Of a stretch of 64,000 bases of DNA, positions 36,562 to 45,326 are shown piece after piece. Under the pieces are notes generated by a model that saw nothing but the letters and a program-made list of their open reading frames with translations, searched no databases and had not been told where the DNA came from. Each line of letters starts with the position of its first letter. The stretch's first letter is position 1. This DNA comes from Methanoculleus frigidifontis (GTDB lineage Archaea; Halobacteriota; Methanomicrobia; Methanomicrobiales; Methanoculleaceae): the NCBI RefSeq assembly GCF_030464345.1, contig NZ_VCYH01000001.1, forward strand, positions 1-64,000. Reading direction: 5' to 3'. A program made the translations under genes and the position numbers.

Positions 36562-37310
36562 TCTCTTTTTGCAGTCTCCTTCAGCGCGCAGCGGATAATG
36601 TCTTCGGCTGCTGCGAAGTAGATGTCGTCATGTCCCTTCCAGCGCCCGCAGTTCCTGAAGATAACGGCCGGGACGCCCTGATGGCTCTCTCCCATAACGA
36701 AGTTTGCGAAGGCGGCGATCTCGTCGACCACTGCCTCTTCGGTGATCTCAAGCACGTGCCCGAAGAGATCGGTATCCCCCCGGTAATCGTTGATCGCCGT
36801 CATTCCGCTCCACCCGATCGCTATCCCGGTCTGCCCGCGCCGGAACGCCCTGCCGCAGGTGTCGGTGATGATCACGCCAATATCCCTTCCGTTGATCCTG
36901 TGGACGCCGTCCCGGATATCGGCCGCCGCCGCCATGGGGTCGGGCGGCAGGTAGATGATCCTGTCGTCCTCGATGTTGCTGTGATCGACGCCTGCGCGGA
37001 CACCGATGTGGCCGCACGGCACCGCAGAGAGGATGAAGGGGTATTCGAGCAAGATCTCGGTGGAACTGTCCAGAACCGCCTGTACAAACCTCGGATCTTC
37101 GCGTGTCCCGGCTGCAATTCGCTCTGCCCGCTCGCCCGGGACGATCTCGTCGAGGCGGCGGGTGTAGCCCTTTGCCTTGGAATACACCGATGAGGCGATG
37201 CAGAGAATGTCTCCGTCCTCAAAGGTTGCCCGTTCGCAGATCAGGCGCGGCAGATCGTCTCCCTTCTGTATCAGGGGCAGCCCCCGGACGCCGAGTACCT
37301 GGATATCCAT
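36558..37310 (-). CDS. cofE: Coenzyme F420-0:L-glutamate ligase
   Basis: The 250-residue enzyme adds glutamate residues with GTP to the tail of F420, the hydride carrier of methanogenesis. It shows the family N-terminus IQVLGVRGLPLIQKGDDL, CIASSVYSKAKG, the motif VIITDTCGRAFRRGQTGIAIG and WKGHDDIYFAAAED near the end. ATG 37310 matches other CofE starts; a TTG ten codons upstream opens a longer frame. A T-rich TTTTTTAAG lies about 35 bases upstream and no ribosome binding site is clear. Confidence 0.95.
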   Translation of the reverse strand: MDIQVLGVRGLPLIQKGDDLPRLICERATFEDGDILCIASSVYSKAKGYTRRLDEIVPGERAERIAAGTREDPRFVQAVLDSSTEILLEYPFILSAVPCGHIGVRAGVDHSNIEDDRIIYLPPDPMAAAADIRDGVHRINGRDIGVIITDTCGRAFRRGQTGIAIGWSGMTAINDYRGDTDLFGHVLEITEEAVVDEIAAFANFVMGESHQGVPAVIFRNCGRWKGHDDIYFAAAEDIIRCALKETAKRD

Positions 37311-37530
37311 GTCTGTCACGATGACAATGTCGAACTGCAATCTTAAAAAAGCCCACGTCTTCCGGAGAGGTATTCCGGCCGCTATTGGGTCGGCTTCTCG
37401 TGTTCCCCGGCCTTGCGGTGCGCCCGCGGTCGAATCGCGGCGGCGATCCCGGATGCGGCAATCCCGCGCCGAAACACAGGGAGGATGAGCACTCCCGCGA
37501 CATGCTTGAAAAAAGAGCCGGAGCCGTTCA

Positions 37531-38004
37531 TCACTGCACGATGAAGTCCCCCGTCATCGTTGTCGGGTGGACGTCGCAGCGGAAGAAATAGGTGCCGGGC
37601 CGCTCCGGCGCGGTGAAGGTATAGGTCGTCAGGGCGGGGCCGGTGATGGTATCACCGACGAAGATACTGCTTTGTGCTGCGTCGGTCTCGTACACCGCAA
37701 GATTATGCTGAATGCCGGCATCCCGGTTATCGAAGTTTACCGTCACCTCCGCTCCCGCCGGAACGGTGATGGTGTTTTTATCAAAGGCACTATTCTCTGC
37801 AATAAGATCCATGCTCACGCCCAGATCCTCGGTCCCGTTCATCGTGGGTGTCTGCACCGGTGTTGTCGCTTCCATCGTCGGTTCCGTGGTCTCCGCAATC
37901 GTCGGTGTGCCGTTCCCTTCGGGGGTCGTACACCCCGCCCCGATGAGTGCCGCAGCGAGAAGGGCGGCGAGGAGAAGGGTGTCATACGCATGCAACCGGG
38001 TCAT
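37531..38004 (-). CDS. Cupredoxin (plastocyanin-like) lipoprotein
   Basis: The 157-residue protein has a signal peptide ending in the lipobox LIGAGC, a Thr-rich linker (TIAETTEPTMEATTPVQTPT) and a C-terminal cupredoxin domain. Likely copper ligands are His in GIQHNLAVY and Cys, His and Met in FFRCDVHPTTMTGDF. It would be anchored outside the membrane and could carry electrons or bind copper. ATG 38004 (MTRLHAYD) is chosen because the signal peptide follows; the frame opens further upstream. Confidence 0.85.
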   Translation of the reverse strand: MTRLHAYDTLLLAALLAAALIGAGCTTPEGNGTPTIAETTEPTMEATTPVQTPTMNGTEDLGVSMDLIAENSAFDKNTITVPAGAEVTVNFDNRDAGIQHNLAVYETDAAQSSIFVGDTITGPALTTYTFTAPERPGTYFFRCDVHPTTMTGDFIVQ

Positions 38005-38121
38005 GGTCGCACTCACGGCAGGTAGGAGCAATAAGTCTTTTCCCGGATTGTCGCCGCTGATCCTCATCCGTGAAAAAGACCGGGCAGGGTGACCGTCCTG
38101 CAGTCACCGGCAGGGCAGTTT

Positions 38122-39375
38122 TTAGCCCGGGTTCCCGTCGGTCAGAAAGGAGCCGACACCCGAGGCGATCCGAAAGTCTGCCTCGAACGATCCGATCAGG
38201 TCGATGTACTCCTCCAGCGACCGCGTCAGGAGGAACTTCTGCCGGACGGTCTCTCTGGCTGCCTGTCCCATCTTTTCACGCAGTTCGGGGTTTTCGAGTA
38301 TCTCAACGATCCGTTCTGCCGCCTCCTCGGCGGACGAAACTAAAAATCCGTTCACGCCGTCCTGGATCTGGTACCGGATCCCGCCGGTGTTGCCCCCGAT
38401 AACCGGTGTGCCCTTCCACATTGCCTCCGATACTGTCAGGCCGAACCCCTCGCGGATTGATTTCTGCAGGACGACCGCCGCCCTCCGCTGCAGGGCGTTC
38501 ACCAGCGCCCCATCCTGACGGCTTAATATAATGATCCGCTCTTCCCGATGGCTGATAAGGGATCGATAAACCTCTGCGCCCTCCGGATCGTCGGTCGCCA
38601 TGCCCCCGAGAAGGACGAGTGTGCAGTCCACCCTCTTTCTGGCAATCTTATATGCCTTGATGACGCCTTCCGGATCCTTCCAGCGATCGAATCGCGATAT
38701 CTGCACGACGAGCGGGAGATCGGTGGGAATGCCGTAGTGTTCGAGGCGTTCGTCGACCTCCTTCTCGCTCATCTCCCGGTTTACAATGGAGAGGGGGTCT
38801 ATCGCCGGCATGAAGAAGACCTGCGGTGTTCTGAGGTTCTGGTGGTAGTCCCTGCAGCTGAAGATCGCGGCATCGTACTTCTCGATGAACGGAACCAGAT
38901 AGTTCCAGACGTTCCGGTTCGGCGACGAAAGGTCGATGTGGCAGCGCCAGATCCAGGGGCTCTTCTTCCGGTAATGCTGAATCAGCGGCAGGGGCTGCGG
39001 GTCGTGAATGATGACGATGTCGTGGTCGAGATGGTTTCTGGCGGCGTTCTCGCAGATTACCTGCTCATAGATCTGCTTTTTGCGCGTCGTCAGGTTTATC
39101 TCGTCCCCCTGCAGGGCGTTATGAAACTTCTTTGTCACGCTGAAGAAGTCCGGCGGCCCGTGCACGACCCGCCACCCGGTCTGGATCCCGAGACTGTTCA
39201 TCAGAAGCGTCAGCGACGAGAGGATCTGCGACACCCCTCCGCCCGAGTACGTCGAGTTCATGTGGATGACGTGAAGGTCATGGATCGCCCGGGCCTTCTC
39301 CTCTATCCGCCGGATCGCCTCTGTTCCGGCGAACGGTTCGTAATCTTTGATGGTGATAAGCCTGTTCCAGTCCAT
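38122..39375 (-). CDS. Trehalose synthase-like GT4 glycosyltransferase (TreT-like)
   Basis: The 417-residue protein is a GT-B fold family 4 glycosyltransferase. It shows TYSGGGVSQILSSLTLLMNSLG near the N-terminus, VVQISRFDRWKDPEGVIKAYK, and the donor-site motif QKSIREGFGLTVSEAMWKGTPVIGG. This set is typical of TreT, which forms trehalose from NDP-glucose and glucose. A role in osmolyte synthesis is likely but not proven. ATG 39375 (MDWNRLITIKDYEPF) has GGAGGCAGGAATCA upstream; the longer frame is unsupported. Confidence 0.85.
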   Translation of the reverse strand: MDWNRLITIKDYEPFAGTEAIRRIEEKARAIHDLHVIHMNSTYSGGGVSQILSSLTLLMNSLGIQTGWRVVHGPPDFFSVTKKFHNALQGDEINLTTRKKQIYEQVICENAARNHLDHDIVIIHDPQPLPLIQHYRKKSPWIWRCHIDLSSPNRNVWNYLVPFIEKYDAAIFSCRDYHQNLRTPQVFFMPAIDPLSIVNREMSEKEVDERLEHYGIPTDLPLVVQISRFDRWKDPEGVIKAYKIARKRVDCTLVLLGGMATDDPEGAEVYRSLISHREERIIILSRQDGALVNALQRRAAVVLQKSIREGFGLTVSEAMWKGTPVIGGNTGGIRYQIQDGVNGFLVSSAEEAAERIVEILENPELREKMGQAARETVRQKFLLTRSLEEYIDLIGSFEADFRIASGVGSFLTDGNPG

Positions 39376-39509
39376 TGATTCCTGCCTCCGGGTCTGCTTC
39401 CCGCGTTGTATACACTCAGCAGTACTTTTCCCGCGTGGATACACGAAAGGTGTCGGCGATCCTTTTTATGCATACCGGCCGGCGGCACTGCCGCAGCCGA
39501 TACGGTGTT

Positions 39510-40517
39510 CTATCCATCTCTCCCCGGTCGAGCGAAACGATCGGCAAATACCTCTTCGCCGAGATGCCCGGCGACGGTTGTGACGTCGGCGCGATCGTAG
39601 ATGCCTTCCATCCGCTCGCGAAAACGGGTGTCCCGGGTGACGTGATGGTCGAGCAGGACGGTCGCTTCCGGGCACTCGCGGACGATCTGCCGGACGTTTG
39701 CGATGCACCGGTCAAGGTTCCTCCTGTTCAGGAGATGCCCGAGGAGGTAGGTCGCCGGACCGTCGAGAAGGATGCAGTCAGGTGATTCAGCGATGATCCA
39801 TGCGGTATAGTCCTCGAGAATCGGCCCCATAAGGTCGGACGTATAGAGGACCTTCCGGGCTGCATGCTCGACCATTAGTGCCACCACAAACCCTGTCGAC
39901 GCATACTCGCTACCGTGAAAGAGAGGCGCAGAAAACCGCAGAACGGTATCACCGATGCTGAATCTACGGCAGTCGCAGAAGACCACCTTCTCGTCCGGCG
40001 GCAGCACCCACGGCTGCGCTGCCCAGCGCCGGGAATTGCGGCGGTACTGCTCACGCCGCCGTGCGGTGTTCCCGTCGATATGAGTGGGTGTGAACGGCAG
40101 CATCTCCAGGGGATCCGGGAACGTATGCTCTGCCGGATGCTCTTCCCTGAAGGCGCCGCCGAACGATGCGGCATGCCATCGCAGAAACTCCCGTGCGCGG
40201 TGCCACTGCGAACGGTTGACGTAGGTGTTCGGGGATTTGACGAAGAGGTTTTTCCCGGCATAGATCTCTGCTTCCTGCAGGTAGTGATCGTGGTGGTAGT
40301 GCGTTACGGCGACGTGTGTCGCCCTGCCTGCGGCGGCCCGGATAGCCTTCCAGGCGTCCTCGAGCCGCTCCTGCTTCACGGCATCGGGCGCCGGGAACCC
40401 CTGCTGCAGGATCGATGCACCCGGATCGATCAGCAGTGCAAGATCCGGTGTCTCCACAAGGGTGCAGAACGATTTTGCCCCGAGGCTGTCCGCCCAGATA
40501 GGGGTGACCTGGATCAT
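39510..40517 (-). CDS. MBL-fold metallohydrolase, UPF0282-type
   Basis: The 335-residue protein has a metallo-beta-lactamase fold with the metal motif HYHHDHY and the family N-terminus IQVTPIWADSLGAKSFCTLVET. The UPF0282 family is archaeal and uncharacterised. I chose ATG 40517, with GTGAGGAGAGACGAGTCG upstream; an in-frame GTG at 40535 lies within that purine-rich site. Confidence 0.8.
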   Translation of the reverse strand: MIQVTPIWADSLGAKSFCTLVETPDLALLIDPGASILQQGFPAPDAVKQERLEDAWKAIRAAAGRATHVAVTHYHHDHYLQEAEIYAGKNLFVKSPNTYVNRSQWHRAREFLRWHAASFGGAFREEHPAEHTFPDPLEMLPFTPTHIDGNTARRREQYRRNSRRWAAQPWVLPPDEKVVFCDCRRFSIGDTVLRFSAPLFHGSEYASTGFVVALMVEHAARKVLYTSDLMGPILEDYTAWIIAESPDCILLDGPATYLLGHLLNRRNLDRCIANVRQIVRECPEATVLLDHHVTRDTRFRERMEGIYDRADVTTVAGHLGEEVFADRFARPGRDG

Positions 40518-40535
40518 CGACTCGTCTCTCCTCAC

Positions 40536-40811
40536 CCCGGCGTAAAGTAGGTTTCGGAGCCGTTACGTCAAGTACGCGTGAACCGTTTTTCATGGTACAT
40601 CCCCGGTACCATGCATGCACGTTACTCCATGCCGGGGCGGCCGGCATGCGCAACCGTTAAGTACCCGACCTGTCCCCAGGGGGAGTACGCCAGGACGGTC
40701 ACAGCGTAACCCTGCGGTACCAGCTACTGCCGGGCTCGGCCTCGGACGAATCGACTATCAGTGCTTCTCCCCCTGCAGGTGGCCGGCATATGGCATGGAG
40801 GAAGCGTGAGA
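40536..40811. promoter_or_regulatory. Divergent intergenic region
   Basis: Between the UPF0282 gene and the FAD-Rieske operon lie about 275 bases with palindromic segments (GGTACATCCCCGGTACC; GCCGGGGCGGCCGGC) and no gene. ATCGACTATCAGTG at 40748-40761 recurs as ATCGATTATCAGTG upstream of the NifX-like gene at 62.3 kb; the meaning is unknown. Confidence 0.3.
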
Positions 40812-42356
40812 ATGACAGATCCTGGAAGAGAAACACCTGAAATTCCCGGCCGGGCCGAATCGCTCTGGATTGCCACCACCCCGGAGACCGACTATCCGCC
40901 GCTGCCCGGCGGTCTGGAGGTCGACGTTGCGATCATCGGGGGCGGTATTGCCGGGCTCACGACGGCTCTCCTCCTCAAGGAGGCCGGCCGGTCGGTCGCC
41001 GTGATCGAGGCGGGCCGGATCGCCGCCGGCGTGACCGGGCACACGACCGCAAAAGTCACCTCGCTGCACCGTCTCATCTACCGGCATCTCATCGACCGCG
41101 TCGGCGAGGAGAAAGCCCGGCTGTACGGAGAGGCAAACCAGGCCGCAATCGAGACGATCGACGCATTTGTCCGGAAGTACGGGATAACATGCGATTTTGC
41201 CCGCAGACCTGCGTATACGTTTGCCCGGATGAAACAGTCGCTCGACAGCATACACGGCGAGGTCGATGCGGCGAAACGGCTCGGGCTGCCCGCAACGTTT
41301 GTCGACGATCTGCCGCTGCCGATCAACTCCCCGGGTGCCGTCCTGTTTGATAACCAGGCGGAGTTTCACCCGCGCAAGTACCTCCTCGGCCTTGCCGGGC
41401 AGATCGACGGTGACGGGAGTTCCATCTTCGAGCAGACCCGGGTGGTTGATGTGAAAGAGGGCAACCCCTGCACGGTCGTCACGGACCGGGGAGAGGTGAC
41501 GGCGGGCGATGTCGTTCTTGCCACGCATTTTCCGATAATCGACAAGCCAGGTTCGTATTTTGCCAGGATGCGGCAGGAAAGATCCTACATTCTCGGTCTT
41601 CGCATTGACGAGCCGTTCCCGGACGGCATGTTCATCAGCGCGGAGGGGGCTGTAGTCTCGCTGCGTTCGCAGCCGACGCAGAGTGGCGATCTCGTTCTCA
41701 TCGGCGGCGGCAACCATGCCACCGGCGTGGTCGGGCATACCGAGGCACGCTACCGGATGCTCGAAGGCTACGCCCGGACGATCTACACCGTCCGGTCGGT
41801 CGAGTATCGCTGGTCGACGCAGGACACCATGCCGGCCGACCGCATTCCCTATATCGGCCTTCTCGCGGAGGGGCACGAGCACCTGTACGTGGCGACGGGG
41901 TTTGGCAAGTGGGGGATGACGAACGGTACGGCGGCCGGGATGATCCTCACGGACCTGCTCCTCGGGAGCCCGAGCCCCTGGGGTGAGGTCTTCGATCCCG
42001 CGCGGTTTGAAAAGCGGCCACAGCCGAAAGAGGAGATCCGTGAGTGGCTCGGGGCCGCCGGTGGGACGGTCGAGATACCCGGGGATATTCTGGATGCAGC
42101 ACTTTCACAGCTCGGGAACGGCTCGGGAATTGTACTGCAGCATAACGAGCAGAAAGTAGCGGTCTACCGGGATACGGAGGGCAGAATTCATTCGCTCGAT
42201 CCTACCTGCATGCATATGGCCTGCCAGGTCTCCTGGAACGACGCCGAGCGTTCCTGGGACTGCCCCTGCCACGGTTCCCGCTACGATGCTCTCGGCAGGG
42301 TGATCGAGAGCCCGACGGTGAACGATCTGAAACAGAAGGAAATCAGGAGGATATGA
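40812..42356 (+). CDS. FAD-dependent oxidoreductase with C-terminal Rieske domain (copy 1)
   Basis: The 514-residue protein has a DAO-type FAD domain with the dinucleotide motif VAIIGGGIAGLTTALLLKEAG (written here only in part) near residue 40 and the FAD C-terminal motif FGKWGMTNGTAAGMIL. A Rieske [2Fe-2S] domain follows, with ligands in CMHMAC and CPCHGSRYD. It presumably transfers electrons between a small organic substrate and the Rieske cluster; the substrate is unknown. GGAGGAAGCG precedes ATG 40812. The gene is followed without gap by a paralogue. Confidence 0.85.
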   Translation: MTDPGRETPEIPGRAESLWIATTPETDYPPLPGGLEVDVAIIGGGIAGLTTALLLKEAGRSVAVIEAGRIAAGVTGHTTAKVTSLHRLIYRHLIDRVGEEKARLYGEANQAAIETIDAFVRKYGITCDFARRPAYTFARMKQSLDSIHGEVDAAKRLGLPATFVDDLPLPINSPGAVLFDNQAEFHPRKYLLGLAGQIDGDGSSIFEQTRVVDVKEGNPCTVVTDRGEVTAGDVVLATHFPIIDKPGSYFARMRQERSYILGLRIDEPFPDGMFISAEGAVVSLRSQPTQSGDLVLIGGGNHATGVVGHTEARYRMLEGYARTIYTVRSVEYRWSTQDTMPADRIPYIGLLAEGHEHLYVATGFGKWGMTNGTAAGMILTDLLLGSPSPWGEVFDPARFEKRPQPKEEIREWLGAAGGTVEIPGDILDAALSQLGNGSGIVLQHNEQKVAVYRDTEGRIHSLDPTCMHMACQVSWNDAERSWDCPCHGSRYDALGRVIESPTVNDLKQKEIRRI

Positions 42357-43900
42357 CGATGCCTGACCATATGAGCGGGGAGACCATCCCCGGAAAACAT
42401 GAATCGCTCTGGATGGCGACGACGCCCGAGACAGGGTATCCGCCGCTGCCCGGAGACCTGCAGGTCGATGTTGCGATCATCGGCGGCGGTATTGCCGGGC
42501 TCACGACGGCTCTCCTCCTCAAGGAGGCCGGCCGGTCGGTCGCCGTGATCGAGGCCGGCCGGGTCGCCGCCGGGGTGACCGGGCACACGACCGCAAAAGT
42601 TACCTCGCTGCACCGGCTCATCTACCGCTACCTCATCGATCACTTCGGGAACGACGGGGCACGGATGTATGCCGATGCCAACCAGGCCGCGATCGAGAAG
42701 ATTGAGGCTCTTGCACGGCGGCACGGCGTATCCTGCGATTTTTTCCGCAGACCCGCATACACGTTTGCCGAATCGGACGGATCTCGGGAGAAGGTCATGG
42801 ACGAGGCCGACGCAGCGCGGAGCCTCGGCCTGCCTGCAGCCTTTGTCGACGACGTTCCTCTGCCGACTGAGACCTTCGGCGCCGTCCGGTTCGACGGCCA
42901 GGCCGAGTTCCACCCGCGCAAGTACCTGCTCGGTCTCGCTGAACGGATCCATGGAGGCGGGAGTTATATCTTCGAGAGAACCCGTGCGCTCGACGTGAAG
43001 GAGGGGGAGCCCTGCAGGGTGGCGACCGAGAACGGGTCGGTGACGGCGGATGATGTCGTCCTCGCAACCCACTACCCGTTCCACGACGGACCGGGGTTCT
43101 ACTATCTACGGACATACCCCTCGCGTTCGTACGTCCTCGGGGTGCAGATCGACGAAGCGTTCCCGGATGGTATGTTCATCAATGCGGAGAGCCCCACGCA
43201 TTCTCTCCGCACGCACTCCGGTGAAGGGGGTGAGTTCCTCCTGGTGACCGGCGCCGAGCACCGGACCGGGCAGGGAGGGGATACCCGGGAGCATTATCGG
43301 GCGCTCGACGCCTATATCCGGTCGGTCTATACCGTCCGGTCGGTCGCGTACCACTGGTCGACCCAGGACTACATCTCGGTTGACCGGGTACCCTACATCG
43401 GCCCGGTCGCCCCAGGACACGATCATCTCTTTGTGGCGACGGGATTTGGGAAATGGGGGATGACGAACGGCACGGCGGCGGGGATGATCCTCGCCGATCT
43501 GATCCAGAAGCGATCCAGCCCCTGGGCGGATGTCTTTGCCCCCTCCCGCTTCAAACCCCTGACCTCGGCGAAGGAGTTTGTTGCACACGGTATCGATGTG
43601 GCGGAAGGACTGATCGGTGAACGCCTCGCCCGGCCGCTGTCGGACGTCTCCGCCCTCTCTCCCGGCCGGGGAGGGATCGTTGCAATCGACGGGCACAAGA
43701 CGGCGGTATATCGGGACGCCGCCGGCAGGCTCTACGCGGTCGAGCCGGTCTGCTCACATATGGGGTGCATCGTCTCCTGGAACGAGGCGGAGAAGTCCTG
43801 GGACTGCCCCTGCCACGGCTCCCGGTATGACGTCGACGGCAACATCCTCCACGGCCCTGCGACAGAAAGGCTGAAGCAGCGGGATATCAGTGACCGCTGA
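42353..43900 (+). CDS. FAD-dependent oxidoreductase with C-terminal Rieske domain (copy 2)
   Basis: This 515-residue paralogue shares domain order and long identical stretches with the gene before it. FAD motif: IIGGGIAGLTTALLLK. Rieske ligands: CSHMGC and CPCHGSRYD. Its ATG overlaps the TGA of copy 1 (ATGA), with AGGAGG just upstream, so translation is coupled; an ATG two codons on is an alternative. The pair is a tandem duplication that has diverged mainly in the middle and at the end, and both sets of cluster ligands are kept, which suggests two working enzymes or a heterodimer. Confidence 0.85.
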   Translation: MTMPDHMSGETIPGKHESLWMATTPETGYPPLPGDLQVDVAIIGGGIAGLTTALLLKEAGRSVAVIEAGRVAAGVTGHTTAKVTSLHRLIYRYLIDHFGNDGARMYADANQAAIEKIEALARRHGVSCDFFRRPAYTFAESDGSREKVMDEADAARSLGLPAAFVDDVPLPTETFGAVRFDGQAEFHPRKYLLGLAERIHGGGSYIFERTRALDVKEGEPCRVATENGSVTADDVVLATHYPFHDGPGFYYLRTYPSRSYVLGVQIDEAFPDGMFINAESPTHSLRTHSGEGGEFLLVTGAEHRTGQGGDTREHYRALDAYIRSVYTVRSVAYHWSTQDYISVDRVPYIGPVAPGHDHLFVATGFGKWGMTNGTAAGMILADLIQKRSSPWADVFAPSRFKPLTSAKEFVAHGIDVAEGLIGERLARPLSDVSALSPGRGGIVAIDGHKTAVYRDAAGRLYAVEPVCSHMGCIVSWNEAEKSWDCPCHGSRYDVDGNILHGPATERLKQRDISDR

Positions 43901-43928
43901 ACAGATACTGGAGATCCTCCCAGTGCCC

Positions 43929-44050
43929 GGTAGTGCCTTGAGAAACACCTGAAACTCCTCGTGCAGGCGAGAGGTCGGGGCGTCTACGGTCGCTCCCGAC
44001 CAAGATGGCGCAAGGGCAATCGCGTTTGGGGAAGGGGATGCGGGAGGGGG
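43929..44050 (+). repeat. Interspersed intergenic repeat, copy B
   Basis: Starts GGTAGTGCCTTGAGAAACAC then CTGAAACTCCTCGTG, and ends GCAATCGCGTTTGGGGAAGG then GGATGCGGGAGGGGG. It matches copy A at both ends with similar length. It begins 28 bases after the stop of the second FAD-Rieske gene. Confidence 0.55.
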
Positions 44051-44133
44051 CTTTTTCTCCTCCGTGCTGACGGCGTAAAGCCCAAAAGCGGCAGAAAACA
44101 ACAAGATTTTTATTCCTCCAGCCGTACATTGGC

Positions 44134-44406
44134 ATGATCATGTACATCGTGACCCGATGTCCGGGCTGCCAGGCGTTCACATATCTGGACAGCTTTCAGC
44201 GCTTCAAACTCTGCCATATCTGCGGTGAGGTGATCGACGGCACCCGGGCTCCCGAATACCTGGAGGTCAGCGATCATCAGGATGCCGAACAGATCATCGG
44301 CCAGCTCGAGGCTTTCCTGAAAAAGACCGGCAGGCCTGACCTCTCAAAACAGGAACTCGAACATTTACGGATGCAGTATGCGGAGTGGCTGAGAAACCGG
44401 CTGTAA
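44134..44406 (+). CDS. Small zinc-ribbon protein, DUF1922-like
   Basis: The 90-residue protein has an N-terminal zinc ribbon from two CxxC pairs (TRCPGCQAFTY and KLCHICGEVI) and a helical C-terminal half. This resembles the archaeal DUF1922 family. The function is unknown; a nucleic-acid or protein contact is plausible. ATG 44134 or the ATG two codons later may be used. It ends exactly where the convergent zinc-ribbon gene of the fwd operon ends. Confidence 0.75.
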   Translation: MIMYIVTRCPGCQAFTYLDSFQRFKLCHICGEVIDGTRAPEYLEVSDHQDAEQIIGQLEAFLKKTGRPDLSKQELEHLRMQYAEWLRNRL

Positions 44407-44556
44407 TCACCAGAGGCGTCCGCATCCCGGGCAGATGATACTGACCCGTCGTCCGCAGTGGGGACAGGAGAGGCCGGTGCGCTCGTTTGAGATCAGCGGC
44501 CTTCCGCATTTCTTGCAGTGGATCGGAGCTTCGAAACCGCACTCGTGCCTGACCAT
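44407..44556 (-). CDS. 49-residue zinc-ribbon protein at the end of the fwd operon
   Basis: This short gene reads MVRHECGFEAPIHCKKCGRP, then further CPHCGRR and CPGCGRLW. Three CxxC pairs plus HEC would bind one or two zinc ions. Its ATG overlaps the TAA of fwdC (TAATG), so it is translationally coupled to the formylmethanofuran dehydrogenase operon. It could aid assembly of, or metal delivery to, the complex, or be an RNA-binding ribbon; I know no established role. Confidence 0.7.
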   Translation of the reverse strand: MVRHECGFEAPIHCKKCGRPLISNERTGLSCPHCGRRVSIICPGCGRLW

Positions 44557-45326
44557 TAATCCTGATATGTGCAGTCCTTCACGATAAGGTTTCCTTTTCC
44601 TCGATTGGCAATATCGCCCGTGAATGACAGAAACTCTCGCCCGTCGCGGATCTCTGTCCCCATCTTTCTGAACGTGGGAAGCATGTCGTACGCAATGCCG
44701 TAGATCACGCATACCCCGCCGCTCATATTGCCGCACGGCCGCCGGCAGTCTCCCTTGATGATGAGGGTGCCGTCGTGGAGCTCCACACCCGCCATATCGC
44801 CTGCATTGCCGTGGATGATGACCGTCCCCCCTGCAAGGTTTTCCGCTGCGAAGTCGCCGGCATTCCCGAAGATCTCGACCGTTCCTCCGGTCATTCCCTT
44901 TCTGCCGCCGCGATACCCGGCGGCGCAGTAGTCCGCGGCGTTGCCGCGGCAGATGATGGTGCCGCCCTGCATCTCCCGACCGAGCCATCCGTCCGCATTT
45001 CCGCCGATCTCGATAACCCCGCCGCTCATGAAGTTCCCGCAATGCATCCCGATATCACCGTCGATAACGATCCGGCCGGCATCCATATACTCGCCGACTC
45101 GTTTCATGCGGGATGTGTCCCCGGACAGAACGATCTCGACATCCTCGGGACGGTCCGCGGCTCCCTCAATGGTGACTGCGAAGACCTCGTCGAGCGGCAG
45201 TTCCCTGTTGCCCCGCCAGACCTGGATCTCGGCGCCTTCGAGGAACGACGCGGGGGTGATCGTCTCAGCCTCAATCGGGATCGTCGGTTTCTTCCGCGGC
45301 CTGACCGCCAGGGAGACGCGCATCAT
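44556..45326 (-). CDS. fwdC: Formylmethanofuran dehydrogenase subunit C
   Basis: The 256-residue subunit has the glycine-rich beta-helix shared with the glutamate synthase alpha C-terminal domain, with repeats such as GDIGMHCGNFMSGGVIEIGG and GGTVIIHGNAGDMAGVEL. In the Fwd complex it supports subunits A and B. It overlaps fwdA by ATGA. Length is normal (about 260-270). Whether the complex is the W or Mo form cannot be told. Confidence 0.95.
   Translation of the reverse strand: MMRVSLAVRPRKKPTIPIEAETITPASFLEGAEIQVWRGNRELPLDEVFAVTIEGAADRPEDVEIVLSGDTSRMKRVGEYMDAGRIVIDGDIGMHCGNFMSGGVIEIGGNADGWLGREMQGGTIICRGNAADYCAAGYRGGRKGMTGGTVEIFGNAGDFAAENLAGGTVIIHGNAGDMAGVELHDGTLIIKGDCRRPCGNMSGGVCVIYGIAYDMLPTFRKMGTEIRDGREFLSFTGDIANRGKGNLIVKDCTYQD

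Noticed and set aside
44557-45042. N-terminal extension of the small zinc-ribbon gene to 211 residues
   Set aside because: The extension shadows fwdC in another frame; only the last 49 residues look like a protein.
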